Assembly: GCF_900239935.1 (NCBI RefSeq)
Contig: NZ_LT965928.1
Span: 2,933,520-2,997,519, forward strand
Length of the DNA: 64,000 nt
Direction of reading: 5' to 3'
Source of the DNA: Pseudoalteromonas carrageenovora IAM 12662
GTDB lineage: Bacteria > Pseudomonadota > Gammaproteobacteria > Enterobacterales > Alteromonadaceae
Made by a program: the position numbers and the translations under genes. Below are positions 52,284 through 61,439 of this stretch, piece by piece. Position 1 is the stretch's first letter; each line of letters starts with the position of its first letter. The notes below the pieces were generated by a model. The model was not told the origin of the DNA, did no database searches, and saw only the letters and a program-made list of their open reading frames with translations.

Positions 52284-54591
52284 GTTGTAAAAATAAATGA
52301 AGGGCTTGTTGTCCTTCATTTATTTTATCTGCTAAAACATCTAACCAATTTTGTAATACCTCATCAGACTCTTCAATCGCACCATATTCCATTACTTTTG
52401 CATGTAACTGTACGTCGTTTAAACCTACAGAGCCTGCTGCCCCCTTAAGCTTATGCGCAACCGATTTATACTCTTCTCTGTCATTTGAGTTAAGTGAAGT
52501 TAGCATTTCTTGTTGATATTGAGGATTTAGCTTTTCAAATAATTGACTACTGCGCTTAAACACTTCTAAGCCCATTGAGTTAACAAAGTCTTCTATTGTT
52601 TCTACATCGAGTAAATGTGCATTAATTTCTTTAAGCGCTTCTTTGCTCACTTTTAATTGTGGCTCAGTACACTTAGCCTGCTTAATATCAAATAAATCTG
52701 CGAGCATTTTATCAAGCTTCACTGTATTAATTGGCTTAGCCAACGCACCTTGAATAGAAATTCCTTCAAGCTCTTCTTCAGCGCTACGCACGTTAGCCGT
52801 AAGCGCAACTATAGGCAGTTTATCAAAGTGGCTGTCTGATCGTATGTGCTTTGCAACCACATCACCGTTTATATCCGGCAACTGCATATCTAACAGTACT
52901 AAATCTAAATCGTCTTCGGTTTCTACAAACGACAGTGCATCTTCGCCGGTTTCAGCCCAAAGCACTTCATGGCCTCGCTGCTCTAACAAGTTAGTTGCTA
53001 TTTCAGCATTTAGCGGCACATCTTCTACAAGTAATATATATAAGCCCCGTCCCACATAGCTCTGCTCTGTAGGTGCTACACATAAACTAAGTGGAATTTG
53101 TACTGTAAAACAGCTGCCTTCGCCTTCGGTACTATTAACTGTAATTGTGCCTTTCATAGCACTCACAAGCGCTTTAGTTACAGCAAGTCCAATGCCAGAT
53201 CCTATTGCGTTAGTCCCTTTTAAATCTGGTGCTTTGTAGTACATATCAAATATTCGAGCAAGTTGCTCTTGCGGAATACCTTGCCCAGTATCTGATATTT
53301 TAATAACTAGCCATGGCCCCTCTTCACGATTTTCACGGCTACACTCTAGGGTCACTCTACCTTGCTGGGTAAACTTAACGGCATTATTAATAAGGTTCCA
53401 AACAACTTGGCGTAAACGTGTAGGATCAAGCAATGCATACACGTCTAGCTTGCCATTTCGCTCAATATTAAACTCTAACTCTTTTTGCTCAGCAATTAGA
53501 CCTGCAAAGTTAACCACATCATTTATAAAGTCTGAAACATTTATTGAATCGGTTGCGATATCAAGCTGATCTCTATCTATTTTATCTAAATCTATAATAT
53601 CGTTAAAAATATTACCGAGGGTTTCTGCACTCGAAAACACTGTATTACACCAGCTACGCTGTTGTTTGTTCATTTCTGTATCAAGCAACATACGGGTTAA
53701 GCCAACAATACCATTAAGTGGCGTGCGTAACTCGTGGCTCAGCGTGGCTATAAACTTACCTTTATCTTTGTAAGCTGTCTCAAGGGCTTGGGCCGCTTCT
53801 TTTCGACTAGTTATATCACGTCCAAAACCAAGCAAACCTATGTAGTCGCCCTCATCATTTATAAATGGCAATTTACGTAATTCAAACCAACGTTTTTCAC
53901 CCTCAACCTCGTACCCTACATCTATAGTTAACGGCTTGTGAGTTTGCTCAACTTGCTCATCGGTAGTTAGTACTTGAGATAAAAAGTGTGTAGGGAATAT
54001 TTGTTCAGCACTTTTACCAATAATTTCGCTACTTGATTTCCCCATAACCTCTTCAAACATTTTATTACACCCGGCAAACACACCATTATTGTCGCGGTAA
54101 TAAAATAAATCGGGAGATGAATCAACAATAGAGCGGAGTAACATGCCTTGTTGAGCTAATTCTTGCTGCGTTTTTTTACGCTCTGCGATTTCTCGGCGTA
54201 GCTCTTCAATTGCACGGTGCTTGGCATGAAATGCCATTTTACGCTCATCAATCTCAATGTTTAAACGATTGATATTGTCTTTTAAAGTTTGGTTTAAGAG
54301 TTTCTCTTGTTTTGTAGCACTATCTAAATAAGCGTAAGAGGCATCTAATTGACGAACAGAATTAAGTAATACAGTAATAATAAGAGGCGAGACAACGGCT
54401 GCAAAAAATACTACAGCTAAAATATCAACAATATGCAGCTCACCAATTGCCACGTAATAAAACATGCTCGATAAAATAAGTGATGCAGATAACAATAAAG
54501 CATAACAAAAAGCTGCCGTTTTAAACTCACCAAATCGCTTTATTGAGCTAGAAAGAGCCCTAACCCAAGGGCTCAAAGAATAATCAGTCAT
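52273..54591 (-). CDS. arcB: aerobic respiration control sensor kinase ArcB
   Basis: 772 residues (E. coli 778) with the same layout. Two TM helices (about 25-48 and 52-78) with almost no periplasmic loop are followed by a coiled-coil/leucine-zipper linker, and a PAS domain (~150-265) ending LGFGRDITSRKEAAQAL. HisKA has TLSHELRTPLNGIVGL (His286), then the ATPase (GSGIGLAVT), receiver (LVLLDMQLPDINGD) and HPt (AHKLKGAAGSVGL). It senses the quinone redox state and phosphorylates ArcA. Of the two PAS cysteines used by E. coli, one is kept (GCNK, residue 175) but the second aligns with Trp235 (KRWFELRK). Confidence 0.95.
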   Translation of the reverse strand: MTDYSLSPWVRALSSSIKRFGEFKTAAFCYALLLSASLILSSMFYYVAIGELHIVDILAVVFFAAVVSPLIITVLLNSVRQLDASYAYLDSATKQEKLLNQTLKDNINRLNIEIDERKMAFHAKHRAIEELRREIAERKKTQQELAQQGMLLRSIVDSSPDLFYYRDNNGVFAGCNKMFEEVMGKSSSEIIGKSAEQIFPTHFLSQVLTTDEQVEQTHKPLTIDVGYEVEGEKRWFELRKLPFINDEGDYIGLLGFGRDITSRKEAAQALETAYKDKGKFIATLSHELRTPLNGIVGLTRMLLDTEMNKQQRSWCNTVFSSAETLGNIFNDIIDLDKIDRDQLDIATDSINVSDFINDVVNFAGLIAEQKELEFNIERNGKLDVYALLDPTRLRQVVWNLINNAVKFTQQGRVTLECSRENREEGPWLVIKISDTGQGIPQEQLARIFDMYYKAPDLKGTNAIGSGIGLAVTKALVSAMKGTITVNSTEGEGSCFTVQIPLSLCVAPTEQSYVGRGLYILLVEDVPLNAEIATNLLEQRGHEVLWAETGEDALSFVETEDDLDLVLLDMQLPDINGDVVAKHIRSDSHFDKLPIVALTANVRSAEEELEGISIQGALAKPINTVKLDKMLADLFDIKQAKCTEPQLKVSKEALKEINAHLLDVETIEDFVNSMGLEVFKRSSQLFEKLNPQYQQEMLTSLNSNDREEYKSVAHKLKGAAGSVGLNDVQLHAKVMEYGAIEESDEVLQNWLDVLADKINEGQQALHLFLQQLE

Positions 54592-54823
54592 ACGTAATTT
54601 TATCTCTTAGCTGTATGCTTAAATATAAAGAAGGCAATGTGTATGTATAAACATGCTATTTTGCCAGATTTTAGCATTTTTATGTTATCTCTACTCATGT
54701 TGTGCGATAAAAACAGAAAATTTTCATGTTTGAATTCGCCCACTTCTTAAACTCATCATTTCAGCAATAAATTATTTAGTGTAAAATGCAGCGCTTTATT
54801 ATGACCAATAACGAGTAGCGTAC

Positions 54824-55744
54824 ATGCAAACCAACATGCCCGATATAGCTGATACGGCTCCCGCCTTACAAACAGGTAAGTTAGACTGGGTTGGTATGGG
54901 CGAAATAGAACTGCCATTTATTTTTGAATCAAAAGATTTAGCACCCGTTACCGTTAATGCAAAAGCGCGTGCATTTGTTAACTTGCATAAAGAAGATGCT
55001 AAAGGCATCCATATGTCGCGCTTATTTTTAGCGCTCGACCTACTTTCTACCGAGCAACAAGTTAACCCGCAAACTATTGCACAGGCACTCGATACATTTA
55101 TAACAAGCCATGAAGGCTTAAGTGATAAAGCGCAAATAGAGTTTAAGTTTGAATTACCGCTACGTCGTAAATCACTATTAAGCGGCAAAGCCGGTTGGAA
55201 AAGCTACCCTATAACGCTTACCAGCACCATTGAAAATAACGTTATTAGCTACGAGTTAACCGTAGATGTAACTTACTCATCTACCTGCCCGTGCTCTGCA
55301 GCACTTGCAAGGCAGCTTATTCAAAATGCCTTTAATGAAAAGTTTAACCAAGAGACGCTAAGTCAAAAAGATGTGCACGAATGGCTAGGCACCACGCAAG
55401 GTATTGTAGCTACGCCCCACTCACAGCGCTCAATTGCCAATGTAAAAGTTAAACTTGATAGCTCATGCGATGAATTTGACGTTGTTAATTTAATTAATAC
55501 TTTAGAAGCTGAACTTAAAACACCGGTTCAAGCGGCAGTAAAACGCGAAGATGAGCAAGAATTTGCCCGCCTTAATGGTCAAAACTTAATGTTTTGTGAA
55601 GATGCTGCTCGTAAAATTAAAGCGGTTCTTGAAAACGATAACTTTAGTGATTATTGGCTGCAAATAAATCATTACGAATCACTGCATGCACACGACGCTG
55701 TGGCTATTGCGGTTAAAGGTGTTAGCGGCGGCTATAAAGCTTAA
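54824..55744 (+). CDS. folE2: GTP cyclohydrolase FolE2 (type IB)
   Basis: 306 residues of the COG1469/FolE2 family: GKLDWVGMGEIELPF at the N-terminus, GIHMSRLFLALD, and the active-site Cys in STCPCSAALARQLI. FolE2 makes 7,8-dihydroneopterin triphosphate from GTP for folate and queuosine and accepts several metals besides zinc. In species with both enzymes folE2 is often under Zur control. I see no Zur-like palindrome in the ~230 bp upstream, which suggests constitutive use here. Confidence 0.93.
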   Translation: MQTNMPDIADTAPALQTGKLDWVGMGEIELPFIFESKDLAPVTVNAKARAFVNLHKEDAKGIHMSRLFLALDLLSTEQQVNPQTIAQALDTFITSHEGLSDKAQIEFKFELPLRRKSLLSGKAGWKSYPITLTSTIENNVISYELTVDVTYSSTCPCSAALARQLIQNAFNEKFNQETLSQKDVHEWLGTTQGIVATPHSQRSIANVKVKLDSSCDEFDVVNLINTLEAELKTPVQAAVKREDEQEFARLNGQNLMFCEDAARKIKAVLENDNFSDYWLQINHYESLHAHDAVAIAVKGVSGGYKA

Positions 55745-55860
55745 CTTCCTTGAAGTGATAGTTTATAAATTCATACGGTAATTAACTCATAGCACAAAGT
55801 TTTTAGGCACGTAAATTGCTTTAGTTGAGCAGTGTCAATTTGTTGTTATGGAGTTACCGT

Positions 55861-56457
55861 ATGGAATTCGCTTTATTATCAATTTTAGTATTAGTGGTTG
55901 GGGCCTCAATTGTTGCGTCAAAATTTAATGATGATGGCGGAAACCCGTATCCTTTTACCCGTAAACAAACTGTGTTTACGCAGGTTGAAGGCGCATTTTT
56001 AAACCTGTTAGAACGTGCAGTTGGCGATCAATATAAAATAGTCAGCCGTGTTAAATTAATCGACGTGATTGATTGTAAGCAAGGCCTTTCGGCTAAATCT
56101 AAACGTGCTGCTTTAGCAAAAGCTAAAAGTAAACAACTCGACTTTGTATTAATCGACAAAGAAAAGTTGACCATTGTTGCCGCTGTTGACTTAGTTAACA
56201 ACGCCAATAAAGATGGCCACAAAGCCCAACGCGATTGGTTTGTAAATGGCGCTTTAGAATCGGCTGGCATTCCACATATTCGTATGAAGGTTAAATCGGG
56301 CTACCGTCCTTCAGAAGTTCGCGATGCAATAATGTTTAAACTAGGAAAACCTGCAGCTGCGCAAACCCAGCGCCCAGTTCGCAACCGCGTACACAAACCT
56401 GCTGTGTTATCGCCTTCTCAAGCTAAAGCGCAAACAAACGCCTTAGCCGAAATATAA
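55861..56457 (+). CDS. DUF2726-domain membrane-anchored protein
   Basis: 198 residues. One N-terminal TM helix (MEFALLSILVLVVGASIVA) is followed by a DUF2726 domain: RKQTVFTQVEGAFLNLLERA, then SKQLDFVLIDKEKLTIVAAVDLV and ALESAGIPHIRMKVKSGYRP. The pattern resembles nuclease-like (topoisomerase-C4/PD-(D/E)xK-related) folds, with an Asp and Lys pair in DFVLIDKE, but no activity is established. The tail is basic and Gln/Ala-rich. The start at 55861 has GGAG upstream; a GTG 12 codons earlier is less likely. Confidence 0.8.
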   Translation: MEFALLSILVLVVGASIVASKFNDDGGNPYPFTRKQTVFTQVEGAFLNLLERAVGDQYKIVSRVKLIDVIDCKQGLSAKSKRAALAKAKSKQLDFVLIDKEKLTIVAAVDLVNNANKDGHKAQRDWFVNGALESAGIPHIRMKVKSGYRPSEVRDAIMFKLGKPAAAQTQRPVRNRVHKPAVLSPSQAKAQTNALAEI

Positions 56458-56490
56458 AATAGAATTAAATACTCTCCTAAAAGTATTTAA

Positions 56491-56519
56491 AGCGAGCTCA
56501 TAAACAAGCTCGCTTTTTT
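56491..56519 (+). terminator. rho-independent terminator
   Basis: AGCGAGCT / AGCTCGCT stem with an 8-base loop and TTTTT, ending the DUF2726 transcript before mtn. Confidence 0.85.
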
Positions 56520-56577
56520 GTTTTTTATAGCTAACTTCACGTATAATCAAGTTATTCAAACTCAGGAATTTAACACT

Positions 56578-57285
56578 ATGAATGTTGGTATTATTGGCGC
56601 AATGGAGCCAGAAGTTAAAATTTTACGTGAAGCAATGCAAAACCCACAAATTTTAACTAAAGCAGGTTTCACTTTTTATACTGGCGAGTTAGCTGGAAAC
56701 ACAGTAACACTTGTTCAATCTGGTATTGGTAAAGTTGCTTCAACTATTGCTACCACGTTACTGATTGATAACTTTGAACCTGATTGTGTTATTAACACAG
56801 GCTCTGCCGGTGGGTTTGATCCATCATTAAGTGTTGGCGATGTAGTGATTTCGTCAGAAGTTCGTCATCACGATGTAGACGTAACCGCATTTGGCTACGA
56901 AATTGGTCAAGTTCCACAAATGCCAGCAGGCTTTACAGCACACCCAAAATTAGTAGAAGCAGCAGAGCAAACTATTGCACAAATTAGCGATGTTAAAACG
57001 TTAGTAGGCTTAATTTGTACAGGTGATACTTTTATGTGTGATCCTGTTCGTATAGACAAAGCACGCAGCGATTTCCCATCAATGCTTGCTGTTGAAATGG
57101 AAGGCGCATCAATTGCTCAAACGTGTTTTACACTTAATACACCGTTTGTTGTTATTCGTTCTATGTCTGACATTGCCGGTAAAGAGTCGCCGCAATCATT
57201 TGAAGAATACTTAGAAACTGCTTCAATCAACTCATCTAAAATGGTTGTCGCGCTTTTAGAAAAGCTAACGGCTGTAAGCCTTTAA
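56578..57285 (+). CDS. mtn: 5'-methylthioadenosine/S-adenosylhomocysteine nucleosidase
   Basis: 235 residues (E. coli 232). Catalytic Glu in [12 protein letters not shown] (~12), substrate-binding [11 protein letters not shown] and the Asp in RSMSDIAG. It cleaves MTA, SAH and 5'-deoxyadenosine, recycling methionine and feeding the LuxS step of AI-2 formation. A CAGGAA ribosome site precedes the ATG at 56578; the longer frame begins within the upstream terminator and is not real. The next gene starts at the base right after its stop. Confidence 0.97.
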   Translation: MNVGIIGAMEPEVKILREAMQNPQILTKAGFTFYTGELAGNTVTLVQSGIGKVASTIATTLLIDNFEPDCVINTGSAGGFDPSLSVGDVVISSEVRHHDVDVTAFGYEIGQVPQMPAGFTAHPKLVEAAEQTIAQISDVKTLVGLICTGDTFMCDPVRIDKARSDFPSMLAVEMEGASIAQTCFTLNTPFVVIRSMSDIAGKESPQSFEEYLETASINSSKMVVALLEKLTAVSL

Positions 57286-58230
57286 ATGCTTAGCAATATT
57301 GTTCAAAATCATTTGGACTTTATTGCCTTTATAATAGCGCTCCTCGCTGAGCGCTTTTTTCCTTTGGTAAGCTGGTACCACCCAAATACTGTATTAACTG
57401 CTGTTTTTAATGCTATTGGAAAACGAGTTTATAAACCAAGTGAACCTAAAAGCTACCTTTATTTAGCCTCCACCCTGGCCTGTACACTAGTTTTAAGCGT
57501 TATTCTTATTATTATTGTATTACTGCTCGAATTTGCCTTTTACCCTGAGCTTCTTGCTGGCCTCATTTTATATTTGTGCCTTGAAAGCAAAGCGATAGAT
57601 AAAAAAGCCCTGCGTGTTGCAAAGTTAGTAAAACAAAGCCAAAAATCTACCGCGCGTGAGCTATTAAAGCCGTTGCTTGCCAGAGAGGTTAACAAGCTCT
57701 CAGCGCCAGGTATAATTAAAGCCTTAATTGAAAGCTTAATTTTACGAACTGCTCGTAATTACTTTGTGGTTATATTCATATTTTTATTATTTGGGCCCAT
57801 TGGCGCTTTAGCATATCGGCTCCTCACTTTAATGCAGCAAGCTTGGCGCACCGATATATCACCTAATAGCCACTTTTTAAAACCGCTTAAAATCATTTTG
57901 TTCATAATCGAATTTATTCCAATACGCCTACTTGCGTTAACAATTACCGCAAGTAAAGCCAGTAAACAAAGCATGCATTACATAAAGCACTATGGCAGGC
58001 ATTTTTATCAAACAAATACAGGGTGGATTTTAAGTGCGTGCTCGGCATCTCTTGGCGTGCAACTTGGCGGACCTGCAGTTTACTTTGGTAAGCGCTTTAA
58101 TAAAATGCGAATTGGTGCTGATAGACTACCTTCACCCGATGATGTGCCCGTAATAATTAATAGATTAAATCAGGCTCGCGTATTTTGGTTTTTAGTCATT
58201 ATCAGCATCGGAATACTAAAAGAGATTTAG
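57286..58230 (+). CDS. CobD/CbiB-family membrane protein (orphan)
   Basis: 314 residues with four to five TM segments and recognisable CobD/CbiB elements: the early ALLAERFFPLVSWYHPN, RTARNYFVVIF, a late GWILSACSASLGVQLGGPAVYFG (cf. the GHPG.. ending of CbiB) and RIGADRLPSPDD. True CbiB makes adenosylcobinamide by attaching aminopropanol. No other cobalamin genes are present in this window and conservation is partial, so salvage or a different role is possible. It begins directly after the mtn stop (TAAATG), implying translational coupling. Confidence 0.75.
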   Translation: MLSNIVQNHLDFIAFIIALLAERFFPLVSWYHPNTVLTAVFNAIGKRVYKPSEPKSYLYLASTLACTLVLSVILIIIVLLLEFAFYPELLAGLILYLCLESKAIDKKALRVAKLVKQSQKSTARELLKPLLAREVNKLSAPGIIKALIESLILRTARNYFVVIFIFLLFGPIGALAYRLLTLMQQAWRTDISPNSHFLKPLKIILFIIEFIPIRLLALTITASKASKQSMHYIKHYGRHFYQTNTGWILSACSASLGVQLGGPAVYFGKRFNKMRIGADRLPSPDDVPVIINRLNQARVFWFLVIISIGILKEI

Positions 58231-58257
58231 TGCTTTTAGCTGCCAAAATACGAGCAC

Positions 58258-58283
58258 AAAAAAACCAGCCTAAGCTGGTTTTT
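58258..58283. terminator. bidirectional terminator
   Basis: AAAAAACCAGC / GCTGGTTTTT hairpin with a CTAA loop, between the CbiB-like gene and the convergent tyrS. Confidence 0.93.
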
Positions 58284-58302
58284 ATCGTTTTAACTGCTGC
58301 GC

Positions 58303-59502
58303 TTACGCTACAGTAATATTCGCAAACTTACGTTTACCTACTTGGTAAATAGCCGTCGTGCCTTTTGCTACTTCAAGTTTAGTATCAGTGATTTTATCTT
58401 CACCGTTAAGTTTTACCGCACCTTGCTTAATCATTCGCATTGCTTCAGATGTACTTGCCACTAAGTTTGCTTCTTTAAGCAAGTTAGCAATTAAAATACT
58501 GTCTTCTGCAATCGTAATTGTAAGCTCAGGGATTTCATCAGGAAGCGCTTTTTTCTGGAAACGTTTGATAAAATCGTCATGTGCAGCTTGCGCATCTTCT
58601 TCACTATGAAAACGAGCTATTAGTTCTTTAGCCAACTCAATTTTAATATCGCGCGGGTTAGTGCCTTGTTCAACACGTTCTTTTTGCGCTGCAATTTGCT
58701 CAATTGAAAGACCACTTAGTAAGTCGTAGTAGCGCCACATTAGTACATCGCTAATCGACATTACTTTACCAAACATATCGTTTGGTGCATCAGTAATACC
58801 AATGTAGTTACCTAGCGACTTAGACATTTTTTGAACGCCGTCAGTGCCTTCAAGCAATGGCATCATTAATACAGTTTGCGGCTTTTGACCTTCTACTTTT
58901 TGCAGCTCACGGCCCATAAGTAGGTTAAAACGCTGATCAGTACCACCAAGCTCTACATCTGACTCAAGTGCAACCGAATCCCAACCTTGTACAAGCGGGT
59001 ATAAAAACTCATGAATCGCAATAGGCTGACCGCTACCGTAACGCTTTTTAAAGTCGTCACGTTCTAGCATGCGTGCTACCGTTTGGTTAGCAGCAAGCTT
59101 AATCATACCTGCAGCACCTAGGTTTTCCATCCACGTAGAATTAAATGCAACCGTTGTTTTAGCCGGATCTAATATTTTAAATACTTGCTCTTTGTATGTT
59201 TCAGCATTGGCTAGTACATCTTCGCGAGTAAGTGGCTTACGCGTTACGTTTTTACCTGTTGGGTCACCAATCATGCCCGTAAAGTCACCAATTAAGAAAA
59301 TTACCTCATGACCTAAGTCCTGAAAGGTCTTCATTTTATTAATTAGTACAGTGTGGCCTAAGTGTAAATCTGGCGCTGTAGGATCGAAGCCTGCTTTTAT
59401 TTTTAGCTTTTTGCCCGACTTTAGTTTTTCAACTAGTTCGTCTTCAATTAATATTTCTTCTGCACCGCGTTTAATCTCTGCTAGAGCGGTTTGTAAATCC
59501 AC
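58303..59502 (-). CDS. tyrS: tyrosyl-tRNA synthetase
   Basis: 399 residues. Class Ic synthetase with the HIGH-type motif [15 protein letters not shown] (about residue 43), KMSKS loop [13 protein letters not shown] (about 228), and a C-terminal S4 domain ([24 protein letters not shown]). The sequence type ([15 protein letters not shown]) resembles the TyrRS form common in marine gammaproteobacteria and Pseudomonas rather than E. coli TyrS. Divergent from the murein endopeptidase gene. Confidence 0.97.
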   Translation of the reverse strand: MDLQTALAEIKRGAEEILIEDELVEKLKSGKKLKIKAGFDPTAPDLHLGHTVLINKMKTFQDLGHEVIFLIGDFTGMIGDPTGKNVTRKPLTREDVLANAETYKEQVFKILDPAKTTVAFNSTWMENLGAAGMIKLAANQTVARMLERDDFKKRYGSGQPIAIHEFLYPLVQGWDSVALESDVELGGTDQRFNLLMGRELQKVEGQKPQTVLMMPLLEGTDGVQKMSKSLGNYIGITDAPNDMFGKVMSISDVLMWRYYDLLSGLSIEQIAAQKERVEQGTNPRDIKIELAKELIARFHSEEDAQAAHDDFIKRFQKKALPDEIPELTITIAEDSILIANLLKEANLVASTSEAMRMIKQGAVKLNGEDKITDTKLEVAKGTTAIYQVGKRKFANITVA

Positions 59503-59825
59503 TTTGTGTTACTCCAAAATTCTGCCGACGAAGGGGCGACTAGTTACTTGCGTAGTCACGGTTTAATAAAGGTTTAAACCGAATATATAGATGTAGCTAA
59601 CATAACAAATTTCTACCTAATTAAAACAACTTTTTAAGTGATTCATGCAACTAAACAAAATCAATTGAGTCTTACCTAGGTAGAGCGTTAAAAAAGGCTT
59701 TCTAAGACCGATTTTAGCGTAATTTAAGGTCAGTTTAAATCTACAAAACACTAGTATTCGTACATTATTAGGTATATCCTGCAATATTATGTATTTATTA
59801 TCTTGACAGCAGAAAAAGGCACGTT
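59503..59825. other. divergent promoter region tyrS / M23 peptidase
   Basis: 323 bases without a supportable gene. AT-rich, with several TATATT-like boxes (for example TAGGTATATCC and CAATATTATG around 59768-59795) that could serve the peptidase gene. No T-box, hairpin or other structured leader is obvious. Confidence 0.5.
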
Positions 59826-61139
59826 ATGGTTCACGTGGTTCGCACGCTCCCCAAAAAACACAAATTGCTTATATTAGGTTTGGTTTCTGCTATTGTTGGC
59901 TTAGCCTTTCTTCCTTCTGAAAAAGCCACTGCATCCAAAGACAATAGTGCAAATGCACTAGAGATTGGTAAACGCTACGAGTTACAAGTAAAAGTTGATG
60001 GCAACGAAAAATTAACTGAGCTAAATTCAGAGCAAGCAGCAGAAAAGTTACCAGAATACGACTTTGTCGATCATAAAGTTAAAAATGGCGACAATTTAGC
60101 AATTATCTTCAAGCGAGCTGGCTTTTCAGCGCAAACGCTTCATAAACTAATTAACACTAATGCAGAAACACGTAAACTAACCAAAATTCACCCCGGTGAA
60201 GTACTTAGTTTTGCTACATCTGAAGATGGCTCTTTAGCACAATTGCGTTACGTAATTTCAAAAACCGATACGCTGTTTGTTACATTAAATGACGAAGGTA
60301 ACTACGATACAGCAATCGACAGCAAAGAAATTGAAACACTTACCAAAACCGCTGGCGGTGAAATATCTAACAATTTTTGGACGTCTGCAATTGCAGCTGG
60401 TTTAAGTGAACGCCAAATAATGAACTTTGCGGATATTTTTGGTTGGGATGTCGATTTTGCAAACGACATTCGCAAAAATGATCAGTTTGGTTTAATTTAC
60501 GAGTCTCACTATGTTGATGGCGAGTTTATTGGTACTGGTAAAATTATTGCCGCTGAATTTATTAACCAAGGTCAGCGCTTTGCAGCTATTCGCCACACCG
60601 ACGGCAATTTTTATACGCCCGAAGGTCGTAGCATGAAAAAAGCATTTTTACGCGCGCCGGTAAACTTTAAATATATTAGCTCAAGCTTTAACCCTAAGCG
60701 TTTACATCCAGTTACCGGGCAAGTAAGAGCTCATCGCGGTATTGACTACGCAGCACGTACAGGCACGCCTGTAGTTGCATCAGGTAACGGTAAAGTAATT
60801 AAAGCAGGTTACAGCAAATATAACGGTAATTATGTATTTATCAGCCATGGTACACAGTACGTAACTAAGTACTTACACCTTAACAAAAAACTGGTTAAAA
60901 CCGGCCAAAAAGTTAAGCAAGGCGATAAAATTGGTACTGTTGGTTCAACAGGTCGCGTAACAGGCGCTCACTTACACTATGAGTTTTTAGTTAACGGTGT
61001 TCACCGTAACCCGAAAACCGTTAAGCTTCCGAAGTCAGAGCCACTACCTCGCTCAGAGCTTGCTAAGTTTAAACCTATTGCTGATAACTTTATTGCACAG
61101 CTAGAGCGCAATCGCGAACTACAGCTAGCACTTAAGTAA
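59826..61139 (+). CDS. mepM: M23-family murein DD-endopeptidase (MepM/YebA-like)
   Basis: 437 residues. An N-terminal TM anchor (LLILGLVSAIVGLAFL) leads to an OapA/LysM-like segment (about 80-140, VKNGDNLAIIFKRAGF), a central domain with DIFGWDVDFANDIRKNDQF, and a C-terminal LytM/M23 domain. The zinc ligands are in HRGIDYAARTGTPV (H, D; about 303) and GAHLHYEFLVNG (HxH; about 380). It cleaves D-Ala-mDAP crosslinks so that peptidoglycan can expand. It lies divergent from tyrS, a placement seen in other gammaproteobacteria. The symbol is by family resemblance to E. coli MepM (440 aa). Confidence 0.9.
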   Translation: MVHVVRTLPKKHKLLILGLVSAIVGLAFLPSEKATASKDNSANALEIGKRYELQVKVDGNEKLTELNSEQAAEKLPEYDFVDHKVKNGDNLAIIFKRAGFSAQTLHKLINTNAETRKLTKIHPGEVLSFATSEDGSLAQLRYVISKTDTLFVTLNDEGNYDTAIDSKEIETLTKTAGGEISNNFWTSAIAAGLSERQIMNFADIFGWDVDFANDIRKNDQFGLIYESHYVDGEFIGTGKIIAAEFINQGQRFAAIRHTDGNFYTPEGRSMKKAFLRAPVNFKYISSSFNPKRLHPVTGQVRAHRGIDYAARTGTPVVASGNGKVIKAGYSKYNGNYVFISHGTQYVTKYLHLNKKLVKTGQKVKQGDKIGTVGSTGRVTGAHLHYEFLVNGVHRNPKTVKLPKSEPLPRSELAKFKPIADNFIAQLERNRELQLALK

Positions 61140-61156
61140 CGTTAAGTTATAGATAA

Positions 61157-61195
61157 TAAAAAAGCCTTTGCTGGGTAACCCGCAAAGGCTTTTTT
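61157..61195 (+). terminator. rho-independent terminator
   Basis: AAAAAAGCCTTTGC / GCAAAGGCTTTTTT stem; the loop TGGGTAACCC itself pairs, giving one long hairpin with a T-run. Ends the M23 peptidase transcript and may act on the minus strand too. Confidence 0.93.
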
Positions 61196-61205
61196 CGTGT
61201 TTTTT

Positions 61206-61265
61206 ATTAGTTCATTTATTAGTTCATTTATTAGTTCATTTATTAGTTCATTTATTAGTTCATTA
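61206..61265. repeat. 12-bp tandem repeat (ATTAGTTCATTT, five copies)
   Basis: Five head-to-tail copies, the last with one change. On the minus strand each unit reads ATGAACTAATAA (Met-Asn-stop-stop), i.e. the 3' end of the 58-aa gene copied four extra times past its stop codon. Confidence 0.95.
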
Positions 61266-61431
61266 ATACATAAATAAGCTGCACTACTATAGACACCATA
61301 ACAAGCGGCCAAATATATTTGCTGTATTTGGTTGCTCCCTCCAGCCCCATTTTACTTTGATACTTTTCTAGTAACGGAATAAGCACTGCTAGGGCTACAA
61401 ACAAGCAAATTAAAATAACAAATATGTTCAT
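61255..61431 (-). CDS. 58-residue single- or two-pass membrane protein
   Basis: Reads MNIFVILICLFVALAVLIPL at the N-terminus (one TM helix), a short polar loop EKYQSKMGLEGATKYSKY, and a second hydrophobic segment IWPLVMVSIVVQLIYVLMN. It starts 8 bases after the aldo/keto reductase stop (TAG), with an AGGA ribosome site overlapping that stop, so translation is probably coupled. I do not recognise a family. Its length, hydrophobic pattern and tight spacing support a real gene. The 3' end lies within a tandem repeat that duplicates its last codons. Confidence 0.65.
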   Translation of the reverse strand: MNIFVILICLFVALAVLIPLLEKYQSKMGLEGATKYSKYIWPLVMVSIVVQLIYVLMN

Positions 61432-61439
61432 AGCGATTC

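Noticed and set aside
54799..55188. 129-codon minus-strand frame opposite folE2
   Set aside because: Antisense shadow of the folE2 coding region.
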